39,257 nucleotides of DNA from positions 1 to 39,257 of the forward strand of contig DUEJ01000122.1 of assembly GCA_011192175.1 (NCBI GenBank), read 5' to 3'. This document shows, one piece after another, positions 17,176 to 24,887 of this stretch. Positions within the stretch are counted from its first letter, which is position 1. Each line of letters begins with the position of its first letter. Source of the stretch: Thermoflexia bacterium. Lineage in GTDB: Bacteria; Chloroflexota; Anaerolineae; B4-G1; SLSP01. Under the pieces are notes generated by a model that saw only the letters and a program-made list of their open reading frames with translations, was not told the origin of the DNA and did no database searches. The position numbers and the translations under genes were made by a program.

Positions 17176-17536
17176 ATGGAAGACAAATTGAGGTTGCGCT
17201 TCGCGCAACCTCCTCCGGCGGGAGGGGTTTGAGGTGCTCTTGGCGGATGATAGCGAAGTCGCGCTCCAACGTTGGGCTGTTGAGTCGCCGGATATCATCC
17301 TCCTGGATGTGAATCTGCCCAAGTTGGCCGGCTTTCAGGTCTGCCGGCGTATTCGGGAGCAAGCCGATACCCCTATTATCATGCTTACGGTGCGCGAGGA
17401 AGAGAAGGACATTTTGGTCTATCGGTTACGGGGGAAGCTCTCACTAGCGCGTGGCTTGCCAGACTCTGATGCTGAAGACTCATATCTTGAGACGGTACCG
17501 GGTTTAGGTTACGGCTTTATGCTCCGCTCGCAGTAA
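17176..17536 (+). pseudogene. Decayed OmpR-type response regulator
   Basis: The stretch GFEVLLADDSEVALQ..SPDIILLDVNLPKLAGFQVCRRIREQADTPIIMLTVREEEKDI is the middle of a receiver domain, including the phospho-acceptor Asp (LLDVNLP). It then jumps directly to a C-terminal end typical of winged-helix regulators (YLETVPGLGYGFML), so roughly the last third of the receiver and most of the DNA-binding domain are gone. Upstream, ATG 17176 with AGGAG opens MEDKLRLRF.., which looks like the original start but is in another frame and stops after 18 codons, so the N-terminal part is also damaged. A 10-bp perfect hairpin (GAGGTTGCGC / GCGCAACCTC, 17190-17212) lies at the damaged junction. The gene is almost certainly inactive. 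Confidence 0.8.
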
Positions 17537-17799
17537 TCAGGATGAGATACCTGATAGTCTCAGGCGATAGGACGCGGACAAGCACGGACGAGCGTGGACA
17601 AAGCAAAGGGGTTTTGGAGATTGGTGTGATACGTGTTAAAATCCCTTACTGTATTGGTATCTTGCATCAAACGCAGGGTCTTGTTCCCCCATTGCATGAG
17701 AGTTCTCACTTCGTTTGGAGTGACAACTCCCCCAATTTGTTTTTCTTAGCGTCTTCGCGCCTTAGCGGTGAAAATCCTGTTTTTTCAGCAGCCTCAAAC
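17537..17799. other. Intergenic stretch, no gene recognised
   Basis: Between the regulator remnant and the tRNA promoter. A track ORF (17542-17832) has no recognisable protein character. Near 17570-17600 there is a degenerate run of words like AGCACGGACG / AGCGTGGACA, also seen near 27945-27980 and 28090, a roughly 10-bp periodic family. Confidence 0.5.
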
Positions 17800-17827
17800 T
17801 TGCCAAATTCTAGGGGTATGGTATATT
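17800..17827 (+). promoter_or_regulatory. Promoter of the tRNA-Gly/tRNA-Cys transcript
   Basis: TTGCCA (17800-17805) and TATATT (17822-17827) are spaced by 16 bases. The expected start near 17834 is eight bases before tRNA-Gly. Confidence 0.7.
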
Positions 17828-17841
17828 ATTAGCCGTTACAC

Positions 17842-17914
17842 GCGGGCGTAGTTCAGTTGGTAGAACACCTCCTTGCCAAGGAGAAGGTCAAGGGTTCGAG
17901 TCCCTTCGCCCGCT
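17842..17914 (+). tRNA. tRNA-Gly (anticodon GCC)
   Basis: Acceptor GCGGGCG / CGCCCGC, D-arm with TTCAGTTGGTAGAA, anticodon loop TTGCCAA flanked by CTCC/GGAG-type pairing, and T-arm GGGTTCGAGTCCC. Discriminator is U. No 3' CCA is encoded; a T-run follows directly. Confidence 0.97.
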
Positions 17915-17922
17915 TTTTTCTT

Positions 17923-17994
17923 GGCGACGTGGCCAAGTGGTAAGGCAAGGCTCTGCAAAAGCCTTATTCGTCGGTTCAAATCCGACCGTCGCCT
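17923..17994 (+). tRNA. tRNA-Cys (anticodon GCA)
   Basis: Acceptor GGCGACG / CGTCGCC with discriminator U, anticodon loop CTGCAAA, T-arm CGGTTCAAATCCG. It starts eight bases after tRNA-Gly, so both are on one transcript. CCA is not encoded. Confidence 0.97.
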
Positions 17995-18013
17995 TTGCAT
18001 AATTGGTCACACT

Positions 18014-18037
18014 GGGCATCTGTGATGCCCGTTTTTT
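18014..18037 (+). terminator. Terminator after tRNA-Cys
   Basis: Stem GGGCATC / GATGCCC with loop TGT, followed by G and six T. It separates tRNA-Gly/Cys from tRNA-Leu, although read-through is possible because tRNA-Leu starts eight bases later. Confidence 0.8.
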
Positions 18038-18044
18038 ATATCAC

Positions 18045-18128
18045 GGGGCGGTGGCGGAATAGGCAGACGCCGGGGACTTAAAATCCCCTACTTTTACGAG
18101 TGTGTGGGTTCGACTCCCACCCGCCCTA
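18045..18128 (+). tRNA. tRNA-Leu (anticodon UAA)
   Basis: Class II tRNA: acceptor GGGGCGG pairs with CCGCCCT (one G-U at the end), D-arm TGGCGGAATAGGCAGACGC, anticodon loop CTTAAAA between GGGGA and TCCCC, a long variable arm, T-arm GGGTTCGACTCCC and discriminator A. CCA is not encoded. Its own promoter is not obvious, so it may be transcribed by read-through. Confidence 0.96.
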
Positions 18129-18139
18129 CTGATAATGAG

Positions 18140-18175
18140 AGCCTCCTGTCGGTAATATCGACGGGGGGCTTTTTT
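18140..18175 (+). terminator. Terminator after tRNA-Leu
   Basis: A 12-bp stem AGCCTCCTGTCG / CGACGGGGGGCT with two G-U pairs and loop GTAATAT, followed by six T. Confidence 0.85.
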
Positions 18176-18209
18176 GTATCCACTCAATAATCCGGGATAG
18201 TTTTCACCG

Positions 18210-18312
18210 CAGAGTTGCAGAGAGTACGGATTTGTTTATTCGCATTATGGCAAAAGTGACACCTTTCTCGCTGTGTACTCGGCGCAACTCTGGGTAAGGT
18301 GCTACTTTTACC
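18210..18312. repeat. Interleaved inverted-repeat element
   Basis: Two imperfect inverted repeats are interleaved as A-B-A'-B'. A is CAGAGTTGCAGAGAGTAC (18210-18227) with A' GTACTCGGCGCAACTCTG (18275-18292), 15 of 18 matching. B is GGCAAAAGTGACACC (18249-18263) with B' GGTGCTACTTTTACC (18298-18312), 12 of 15 matching. The order allows a pseudoknot rather than a simple hairpin. The rest of 18176-18469 holds no recognised gene. Confidence 0.6.
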
Positions 18313-18469
18313 CCTAGGTGTTTATTTTATCCGCGTGCCATACTATTTTCACTTGCTGGGGCGACTCCAGGGCTAGCCGTGGTAGGAAAACGATCCGCTT
18401 TGAACGATTGCAAGGCGTTTCCGCGCTCGTCCGTGTCCCAACGCCTGAAACTAGCGAGCTAGCTCTGCC

Positions 18470-21022
18470 TTAGCACCAGAGCAGCTCAGAGAGCGCCACC
18501 GGTACTCCCCGCGCCCACCCCCGGGCACGGCCAAAAGAGCTCAGATAGCCACCTAGATCGAATTTCGGCCCGACCACTAGCTCGGCCTGGAAAGCCTGCG
18601 CGGTCTCATGATAGCTGCCGGCCAGCAGGATATGTTTCTTCAGGATTTTCTGCGCTAACCTGAAGTGATAGTGCTCACCCTCCCGGCGGACGTTGTTGGG
18701 GAGATGCTGCGCTTGCAAGTAGGCGCGGAGCCGTTTGCCCGCCGCCGGGAATTGTTTTGCGGGCAGCGTGAAATTCAGGCGTAGCTGGCGGAAGTTACCG
18801 GGTTCAAAATCAGCCGCCACGCCCAAGTACACGCTCTTTTCCAGCAAGGATGCCTCTCCTGGCCCGGATAGTTCCCAGAGCAGGTCATCCACGTCCCAAG
18901 CCTGGAGTGCGAAGACGGTCTCTCCATACCAGCTGCCGTACTGCGACTGCAAATCGGCGGTGGTGAAGAGTCGCTCTTGCACCGCGAGCAAGTTCTCTGC
19001 CAGGGCCGGATAAGTACGCAACAAGTAACGGAAAACCCAAGCGTTCAGCCAAGCCGGTTCCACGCCGGCCGTGAGCAGTGGTACGCACATCTTGACATAA
19101 AGCGGCTTCAGTCGCCATTTAGTCCGCATCAACGCGGGCAGACGTTGCCCATAGTCCGGCGCGGTGGGCGGGAGGATACGGTGTTGCGTGAGTGATGTGC
19201 GTTGCGCTGGGGTTTCGCAGGCCCCGCAGCCCAAGCAATCCTGGCCCAGACAGTAACCCATATCACGGCCCGCCAGTGCTCGCTGATAGGCGCGGTAGAG
19301 AAAGCGCGGCGAGACGCCCCCCGCCACGAAATCCAACGCGAAAGGATAATCTGGCCCCTTGGCCCCCAGGAAAGTCTCGTTCCATTGCCCGTGCGTTTGC
19401 ATCCAGCCACGCAATGCCTTCCAATAACCTCTCGGGAGGCGCAGGTCATAACAATACCCGGCCTCTGCCAGTTGCTGCAGCGGCTCGTGGAGCCAATAGC
19501 CGCCCAACGCCAAAACTTGCGAGACAGCGTAGTCGGGCCAGGACGTCGCCAAGCGAAACTCGAAGCCGTTGGTCTCACAAATTGATTGGACCGGGTCGCT
19601 AATCTGCCGCCACTCGTCCGCGTCTAGGAAGAGCCGGTCGTGGCGGAGCGGCGTGCCGGGCATTCGCACCAAACGTCCCGCGCTGACCACCACGCGAATG
19701 CCGGGGTTGAGGCGCCGGTGCAGCTCCCGGAGGTCGCGCATGAAGTCGTGGAACTCAGCAATATCCGCCGCGTCCTCATGCCCGGTGAGGATGTAGAAGA
19801 GTTTGATTTCGCGGATCTTCGCACGCAGCAGCGCCGTCAGAGTCGCCATGAGCTCCTCGGTGGTGAGGGTCTTGTTCAAGAAAGCCCGCTGGCGGGCGCT
19901 GAGCCCTTCAATGCCCAGTGTGAAGCTACGCTTGTCGGCGGCGACTTCGGCGCGCAAGAGGCCCGGGGTGGAGTGGAGGATGTCCACACGCTGGCTCTTG
20001 AAGCTAACCCGGTCGAAAATACGGTTGAGTGCCAGAAGTAGGTCGAGGATGGCGGTGTGTGTGTTGAAGTTAAAGCTGTAGAGCTCCAGCGTATCAGCGC
20101 CGTGCTGGCTCTTGAGGCGCCAGGCAGTCTCCAGAATGTCGTCCAGGGGCAATTCGCGGTACGGTTTGCGGTCATAGCCCTCGAAGCAGAAGGAGCAGAA
20201 GGCCGGGCAACCGTAGTTGATTTGCAGCCGCGCGGTCCCGGCATGGGGACTGTTGAGCAAGGGATACTCCGTGATCTGGTCTTGAGTCTCTGGCGAGGCG
20301 TAGAGAGCCTTCACGACCGGCTGCTCCAGGCCACTTCCCGCAACCCAGAGGGCAGTGGTGGACGCGGTGGCACGTCTCATCCGTTCCCGTTTGGGCAACT
20401 GAGAGCCGGCGCACAGCGTTTGAAGTAATGCTCCCACAGCAACTTCGCCTTCTCCCCAAAAAATAGCGTCGACAAAACTATCACCGGTAGCAGTAATCAG
20501 GGCTTGGGCAGCTAAGACGTTGGAACCGCCCAAGATGAAGAGCGGCCAGGCAGCGTCGCGCTCACTCGCCAGCAGGGGAATACCGGAGCGGTGCAGCAGG
20601 TAGGGCAGATTTATCAGTTCCAGAGTGTAGGAGTTCGAGATGAGCACCAGGTCAAAGTCCGCAGCGGAGCGGTAGGACTGGCTCCCCACCAAGTAGGGCA
20701 ATTGCGCGGCGGCCAACCGCTGGCGGTCGTGTGCTGGGGGTAAGAAGGCCATATCAATATAAGCGGCCGGCAACTCGCGGCGGGCTGCCTGGTAGAGGAA
20801 GAGGTGAGGGGTGGAGAGATAGACATCGCGAAAGGGAGATAGGCGCACAATCAAGACCCGGAAATCCGCCTCGGCGAAGGCCGGGTTCTGAAAAGTAGGA
20901 TTGTCGCGCGGCAAGTAGGCGGCCGCGCTCTGGAAAAGCGGTTGCTGCTCAGCGAAAAATTTGTAATAGGTCATAGTTAGTCTGGTAGGCTGCGCGCTCC
21001 TCGGGGGGGGCGTCTCGGCCAT
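18470..21022 (-). CDS. B12-binding-domain radical SAM protein (TIGR03960-like)
   Basis: An 850-residue protein. After an N-terminal region, a B12-binding-type Rossmann segment is visible (DFRVLIVRLSPFRDVYLSTPHLFLY, FDLVLISNSYTLELINLPYLL, FILGGSNVLA, DAIFWGEGEVAVGALL). The radical SAM core has the cluster motif CPAFCSFCFEG (CxxxCxxC), preceded by LQINYGCPAF. A later region, FVAGGVSPRFLYRAYQRAL..CLGQDCLGCGAC, matches the tail of TIGR03960-type enzymes and may hold a further cluster or zinc. About 230 residues follow with no domain I recognise, perhaps a diverged DUF2344-like module. Substrate unknown. Start: ATG 21022 gives the full track ORF; ATG 20974 (MTYYKFFAEQQPLFQ) is an equally plausible start. 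Neither has a clear ribosome site. Confidence 0.8.
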   Translation of the reverse strand: MAETPPPRSAQPTRLTMTYYKFFAEQQPLFQSAAAYLPRDNPTFQNPAFAEADFRVLIVRLSPFRDVYLSTPHLFLYQAARRELPAAYIDMAFLPPAHDRQRLAAAQLPYLVGSQSYRSAADFDLVLISNSYTLELINLPYLLHRSGIPLLASERDAAWPLFILGGSNVLAAQALITATGDSFVDAIFWGEGEVAVGALLQTLCAGSQLPKRERMRRATASTTALWVAGSGLEQPVVKALYASPETQDQITEYPLLNSPHAGTARLQINYGCPAFCSFCFEGYDRKPYRELPLDDILETAWRLKSQHGADTLELYSFNFNTHTAILDLLLALNRIFDRVSFKSQRVDILHSTPGLLRAEVAADKRSFTLGIEGLSARQRAFLNKTLTTEELMATLTALLRAKIREIKLFYILTGHEDAADIAEFHDFMRDLRELHRRLNPGIRVVVSAGRLVRMPGTPLRHDRLFLDADEWRQISDPVQSICETNGFEFRLATSWPDYAVSQVLALGGYWLHEPLQQLAEAGYCYDLRLPRGYWKALRGWMQTHGQWNETFLGAKGPDYPFALDFVAGGVSPRFLYRAYQRALAGRDMGYCLGQDCLGCGACETPAQRTSLTQHRILPPTAPDYGQRLPALMRTKWRLKPLYVKMCVPLLTAGVEPAWLNAWVFRYLLRTYPALAENLLAVQERLFTTADLQSQYGSWYGETVFALQAWDVDDLLWELSGPGEASLLEKSVYLGVAADFEPGNFRQLRLNFTLPAKQFPAAGKRLRAYLQAQHLPNNVRREGEHYHFRLAQKILKKHILLAGSYHETAQAFQAELVVGPKFDLGGYLSSFGRARGWARGVPVALSELLWC

Positions 21023-21036
21023 GAATTGTCCCGGCA

Positions 21037-21060
21037 GCCGTCCCCGAGGACGGGGACTTA
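21037..21060. repeat. Short GC-rich hairpin upstream of the radical SAM gene
   Basis: GTCCCCG / CGGGGAC form a perfect hairpin with a four-base loop about 20 bases before ATG 21022 (minus strand). Octamers TTTGATAG and TCAGGTAG follow at 21082-21097; the same two octamers, in the opposite order, occur at 33885-33900 before another gene. Confidence 0.45.
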
Positions 21061-21224
21061 GAGCGTTTTTAATTTACTGAGTTTGATAGTCAGGTAGTCC
21101 GCTTCTAAGGAGCGCCTGAACGCTTGTTATTTTTTCTCTGTGTCTCCGTGGTGAATTGTTACTGTACATGCAGTCATAAGCAATTATAATGAGTTGCTGG
21201 TAAGCTGTCAATGGGAGGAAAAGC

Positions 21225-22790
21225 ATGTCACGTGCGGATATTTACGGGTTAGTGTTGTCTTACGTTTACGCTTTTGGATTGCTCTTTGGGGTGGAGGCCG
21301 TGGGCAAACATCTTAAATGGCCGCTGCGGGTGACGCGCAAGCTGGTCCATATCGGCGCGGGGATGTGGGCCTGGGGCATTCTCTATTTTTTCACCAAGCC
21401 AAGCTACGGGATCATCCCCTTCGCCACCTTTATCGTGCTAAATTACATCTTCTATCGCCAGCAAGCGTTCAAGGCGATGGATGGGCAAGAAGAGACGTTA
21501 GGCACGGTTTATTTTGCTATCTCCATCACGCTACTCTTCGGGTGGCTCTGGCGCACTGAGGGAGGAGTAGACCGCGTTCCGCTAGCGATGGCGGCGGTAA
21601 TGGCGATGACGTGGGGCGATGCGCTGGCCAGTTTGATCGGGCAGCAGTGGGGGCGGCATCAATACACGACCTTCGGGCATCAGCGTTCCTGGGAAGGGAC
21701 GGGCGCAATGGCGCTGGTCAGTTTCGCGGTCATGCTGCTGACGCTCTGGTGGCTGCCCGGCTCAAGGCTGAGTCCCCACAGTGTTGCGCCCCCCGCGCTC
21801 TGGTTGATGTGCGCCGCCGGGGCGCTGGTAGCGACGGTCGCCGAGGCGTTTTCTCCCGCCGGCACGGATAATTTGAGTGTGCCGCTGCTGACGGCGCTGG
21901 TATTAGTCGGATGGGATAGATTTGGGGCGGTGACGCTAGCACAAAACATCGTCTTAGGAATAATCATCAGTTTGCTGATCGGCGTGGGAGGTTATCTGAA
22001 AGGCGCGCTCTCGCGCACGGGGGTGCTCGGCGCAATTTTAGTCGGCGCCATCATCTTTGGATTCGGCGGCTGGGTCTGGGGAATGTTGCTGATCACGTTC
22101 TTCCTCTTCTCCAGCGCGTTATCGCGCTACAAAAAGCAGTTCAAGGAGACGCTGGCGGAGAAGTTCGCCAAGGGATCACAGCGCGATCTGGGACAGACGT
22201 TAGCCAACGGTGGGGTGGGCGCGCTGCTCGCGCTGCTCGCGTGGTGGCAGCAGGAACCGCTGCTCTTCGCGGCTTTCGTCGGCGCGCTAGCCACGGTCAA
22301 CGCCGATACCTGGGCCACCGAATTAGGAGTTTTGAGCCGAAGGCCGCCACGGCTGGTGACAACCGGGGAAGTGGTGGCTCCGGGTACTTCTGGGGGGATC
22401 TCCTGGCTGGGGACGTTAGCGACCGTGGCGGGAGGATCGTTCATCGGAGTGGCGGCCCTGCTGCTCCAGCTGGCCGCCGAGCATTGGAGCGGCCTCGGAT
22501 ATGCTCAAATTGGGACATGGTCGCGGGAAGCAACGTGGATGTTGCTGCCCGCCGCCACGCTGGGCGGTCTGTTGGGCGGATTCTGCGATAGCTGGCTGGG
22601 CGTGACGGTGCAAGCTAGTTATTATTCTTCAGCACGTCAGAAGGAGACGGAGAAAGAATTAGAGCTTGATGGCACACCCAATAAATTACTGCGCGGCTGG
22701 AAATGGTTGAACAATGATTGGGTCAACGCGCTTAGCTCGATGGTGGGGGCGTTGACAGCGCTGGGAGTGGTCTGGTGGCTGGCAAGTTAG
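21225..22790 (+). CDS. Phytol/dolichol kinase-like domain fused to DUF92 (VTE5-VTE6-type fusion)
   Basis: A 521-residue polytopic membrane protein made of two known modules. Residues 1-245 match the CTP-dependent polyprenol/phytol kinase family (Sec59/VTE5): RKLVHIGAGMW near 38-48, MTWGDALASLIGQQWG near 128-143, FGHQRSWEGT near 150-159, and VAEAFSPAGTDNLSVPLL near 205-222. Residues 250-521 match DUF92/TMEM19 (VTE6): LSRTGVLGAILVGAIIFGFGG, RDLGQTLANGGVGALLAL, NADTWATELGVLSRRPPRLVTTGE, FCDSWLGVTVQ, NNDWVNALSS. In plants and cyanobacteria VTE5 makes phytyl phosphate and VTE6 phytyl diphosphate, so the fusion predicts stepwise phosphorylation of an isoprenoid alcohol in the membrane. The real alcohol is unknown. 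GGGAGG lies five to six bases before ATG 21225. Confidence 0.85.
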   Translation: MSRADIYGLVLSYVYAFGLLFGVEAVGKHLKWPLRVTRKLVHIGAGMWAWGILYFFTKPSYGIIPFATFIVLNYIFYRQQAFKAMDGQEETLGTVYFAISITLLFGWLWRTEGGVDRVPLAMAAVMAMTWGDALASLIGQQWGRHQYTTFGHQRSWEGTGAMALVSFAVMLLTLWWLPGSRLSPHSVAPPALWLMCAAGALVATVAEAFSPAGTDNLSVPLLTALVLVGWDRFGAVTLAQNIVLGIIISLLIGVGGYLKGALSRTGVLGAILVGAIIFGFGGWVWGMLLITFFLFSSALSRYKKQFKETLAEKFAKGSQRDLGQTLANGGVGALLALLAWWQQEPLLFAAFVGALATVNADTWATELGVLSRRPPRLVTTGEVVAPGTSGGISWLGTLATVAGGSFIGVAALLLQLAAEHWSGLGYAQIGTWSREATWMLLPAATLGGLLGGFCDSWLGVTVQASYYSSARQKETEKELELDGTPNKLLRGWKWLNNDWVNALSSMVGALTALGVVWWLAS

Positions 22791-22905
22791 TCAACCGGCT
22801 GAGAAACCAAACCTTGCGCCACGGAGAGCACAGAGATTTTAATCTATTTATTGGACGTAGATAAATGTTGATTTATCATTTTTAATCTGCGAGCGGAGTC
22901 TGCGT

Positions 22906-23949
22906 TTATCTGCATCCCTTACAAGCGGGCAGTTCCACGGTGATCACGAGATCATCTTGCTGAGTCTCAATCACCAACTGGCCGCCCATCTCCCGGCAAT
23001 AACGTCTGGAGGTGACCAAGTGCATCGCCTGTTCCACTGCTAGCATCGTTACCGAGGATGCCAACCCCACTCCCACCATCCGATACGTTAGATAATCTGC
23101 TCCTGCTTGCGCAGAACGAGAAACTTCCAGCAGCAATGTAGCGTGTTCGGCCTGACGCCCTAAGACCAACAACCCACTGAGAATAACCCACCGGAGCAAT
23201 GAGAGCGGAGCGGTCATCTTCCCCAACATTCCGATCGCTCGTACCATCAGAATCTGCTCCAGCGCCGCCAACAATGGTTGCGCTGTCTTCACTATATCCC
23301 CTAAGAGCACCGCCACGTCAAAGGTGGTAGAATCCAGAGCTGCTTTTTCCTCGTCGCGTATTACTACCGAGGTAAGATCATCCAACATCGCCAATAATTG
23401 CCGCCCCGCCTCAAAAATTGCCGTCAGGTCCTCCTGCTGGAAATCGGTAATCGGGCCATCAATCCCCTTCAAAATCACCTTGGAGAAACCGGTGATGGCA
23501 TTAATAGGAGTTTTAAGATCATGTTTTAGATTGTGGAGAGAACGGATATTGAAGGTGGTAGCTGTATCTGCTCTGGCCGTGAGGAAACCTAAAGTCATCT
23601 CATTCAAAGCCTGCCGCGAGGGGGAAGGAAGTTTACCTCTCTGCTGGTCATCAGGAAATAAGTCATCAATATATTCCAGCAACGCGGCTTGCAAAGTAAT
23701 TATCTCTATGGAAGAAGACGCCGTTAGCTCAAAGAGCGCCGCTCCTAATTTGCAAGCGTCGCCATCAACAACCACAGGTTGCGTAACCACTAGCACGGCT
23801 TCGATCGCCAGCTCTTCCACCCGTGACTTCAGCTCTGCAGAGAGTGGTTCCGGGGCGGATTGCGAGAGTATTTTCTCCCAACTAGTCGCCAACGTAGAAA
23901 TAGACTCTAGAATGCGCTGATGTAATCGGCCTGACTTCAATTGAGACAT
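22906..23949 (-). CDS. Histidine-kinase-like protein with degenerate ATPase domain
   Basis: About 347 residues, no membrane segment. A HisKA-like helix is clear: NIRSLHNLKHDLKTPINAITGFSKVILKGIDGPITDFQQEDL, with the candidate phospho-His in KHDLKTP (near residue 143) and the usual Pro. The C-terminal half lies where a HATPase_c domain should be, and ends RRYCREMGGQLVIETQQDDLVITVELP like one. I cannot find the N-box asparagine, the DxGxG motif or the GxGLGL motif. It may be a phosphotransfer protein, a pseudokinase or a signalling scaffold. ATG 23949 is preferred over 23952 because AGGAG is five bases before it. Confidence 0.65.
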   Translation of the reverse strand: MSQLKSGRLHQRILESISTLATSWEKILSQSAPEPLSAELKSRVEELAIEAVLVVTQPVVVDGDACKLGAALFELTASSSIEIITLQAALLEYIDDLFPDDQQRGKLPSPSRQALNEMTLGFLTARADTATTFNIRSLHNLKHDLKTPINAITGFSKVILKGIDGPITDFQQEDLTAIFEAGRQLLAMLDDLTSVVIRDEEKAALDSTTFDVAVLLGDIVKTAQPLLAALEQILMVRAIGMLGKMTAPLSLLRWVILSGLLVLGRQAEHATLLLEVSRSAQAGADYLTYRMVGVGLASSVTMLAVEQAMHLVTSRRYCREMGGQLVIETQQDDLVITVELPACKGCR

Positions 23950-24032
23950 CATTGCTCCTCATCTAATAGTAGCTGAACAGCTATTATTATTACCTAGATT
24001 TCCAAAACTTCCAAACGAGCCGTGCGATAAGC

Positions 24033-24067
24033 AAAAAAAAGAGTCACCTGACTTAGCCAGGTGACTC
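24033..24067 (-). terminator. Terminator of the first cold-shock gene
   Basis: Perfect 10-bp stem GAGTCACCTG / CAGGTGACTC with a 7-base loop; on the minus strand it is followed by eight T. The terminator of the second csp gene has nearly the same stem, so gene and terminator were duplicated together. Confidence 0.9.
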
Positions 24068-24088
24068 TCGGAACATTGAATTATCTAT

Positions 24089-24343
24089 TTACCAGAAATT
24101 CGTGGGGCTTGAGGGCTCACTTCTGGAACCACCACCAATTATCTCAACATCAGCAGCTTGTAGCCCCTTCGGGGACTCTTCGATATTGAATTTAACGCGC
24201 TGTCCCTCTTCAAGGGAGCGGAAGCCATCCGCAGTAATCGCGGAATAGTGAACGAATACGTCTTCGCCTTTCTCACGGGAAATGAAGCCGTAACCTTTCG
24301 CGGCGTTAAACCATTTGACAGTTCCAGTTTCTTTCTCACTCAT
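24089..24343 (-). CDS. Cold-shock domain protein, copy 1
   Basis: An 84-residue single cold-shock domain protein: [19 protein letters not shown] contains RNP1 (KGYGFI), and DVFVHYSAI contains RNP2 (VFVHY). It binds single-stranded RNA and DNA and typically acts as an RNA chaperone. The track ORF begins eight codons earlier, but ATG 24343 (MSEKETG) is the family start. The purine-rich stretch AAGAAGGAAGAAGAA in front is probably the ribosome site. A short Gly/Ser/Pro tail ends in NFW, as in copy 2 (SFW). The two copies differ at only a few positions in the domain and share leader and terminator. Confidence 0.95.
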   Translation of the reverse strand: MSEKETGTVKWFNAAKGYGFISREKGEDVFVHYSAITADGFRSLEEGQRVKFNIEESPKGLQAADVEIIGGGSRSEPSSPTNFW

Positions 24344-24486
24344 AGTATTTCTTCTTCCTTCTTGCACCTACATGCAAATAATTTTACACGAGCGAATTTA
24401 TTTATTCAGCTAAAAAACGAACCACCTAGCTGTATAGAACTCCGTGGTTCGTTTGCTGAAGTCCAAAACCCACTCTATCCCAATAC
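24344..24486 (-). promoter_or_regulatory. Long structured leader of cold-shock gene 1
   Basis: About 143 bases between predicted transcription start and ATG. It contains an 11-bp perfect hairpin AAACGAACCAC / GTGGTTCGTTT (24415-24454) that on the minus strand is followed by a run of six or more T, so it has the form of an intrinsic terminator inside the leader. The 70 bases between hairpin and ATG are almost identical to those in gene 2. It could be a cold-regulated attenuator or RNA thermosensor. Confidence 0.65.
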
Positions 24487-24492
24487 CTTTAT

Positions 24493-24521
24493 AGTATAAC
24501 GCATTTATGAAAACCTGCCAA
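24493..24521 (-). promoter_or_regulatory. Promoter of cold-shock gene 1
   Basis: On the minus strand TTGGCA, 17 bases, TATACT. Confidence 0.75.
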
Positions 24522-24580
24522 CTTGAAAGAGGCGGCTCAAATCTTTTGGCTTGGTCCTTACAAGTTACAATGAGGCACAA

Positions 24581-24612
24581 AAAAAAGTCACCTGGTTTAG
24601 CCAGGTGACTTT
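24581..24612 (-). terminator. Terminator of the second cold-shock gene
   Basis: Stem AAAGTCACCTGG / CCAGGTGACTTT with a 5-base loop; the minus-strand transcript then runs into T's. It separates the two csp units, each of which has its own promoter and terminator. Confidence 0.88.
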
Positions 24613-24632
24613 CGGAACATTGAATTATCGAT

Positions 24633-24887
24633 CTACCAGAAGCTCGTGGGGCCGGAGGTCTCACTCCCTGAACCACCACCAACGATCTCGACATCAGCAG
24701 CCTGTAACCCTTTCGGGGTCTCTTCGATATTGAATTTAACACGCTGCCCCTCTTCAAGAGAGCGGAAGCCATCCGCAGTAATCGCGGAATAATGCACAAA
24801 TACGTCTTCGCCTTCCTCTCGGGAGATGAAGCCGAAGCCTTTCGCAGCGTTAAACCATTTGACGGTCCCAGTTTCTTTCTCACTCAT
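24633..24887 (-). CDS. Cold-shock domain protein, copy 2
   Basis: An 84-residue cold-shock domain protein with RNP1 KGFGFI and RNP2 VFVHY, nearly identical to copy 1 downstream on the same strand. Differences lie mainly in the C-terminal tail ([15 protein letters not shown] versus [15 protein letters not shown]). Start ATG 24887 is chosen as for copy 1. Its promoter is a full consensus, better than that of copy 1, so this copy is probably the more strongly expressed. Confidence 0.95.
   Translation of the reverse strand: MSEKETGTVKWFNAAKGFGFISREEGEDVFVHYSAITADGFRSLEEGQRVKFNIEETPKGLQAADVEIVGGGSGSETSGPTSFW

Noticed and set aside
17190-17212. Perfect hairpin considered as a terminator for the hydrolase gene
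   Set aside because: It is not followed by T's and lies inside the damaged start of the response regulator remnant.
17542-17832. A 96-residue ORF before the tRNA cluster
   Set aside because: Runs through repeat words and into the tRNA promoter; composition is not protein-like.
24089-24887. Duplicate csp genes considered an assembly artefact
   Set aside because: The copies differ in promoters, hairpin stems, tails and terminators, so they are genuine diverged duplicates.
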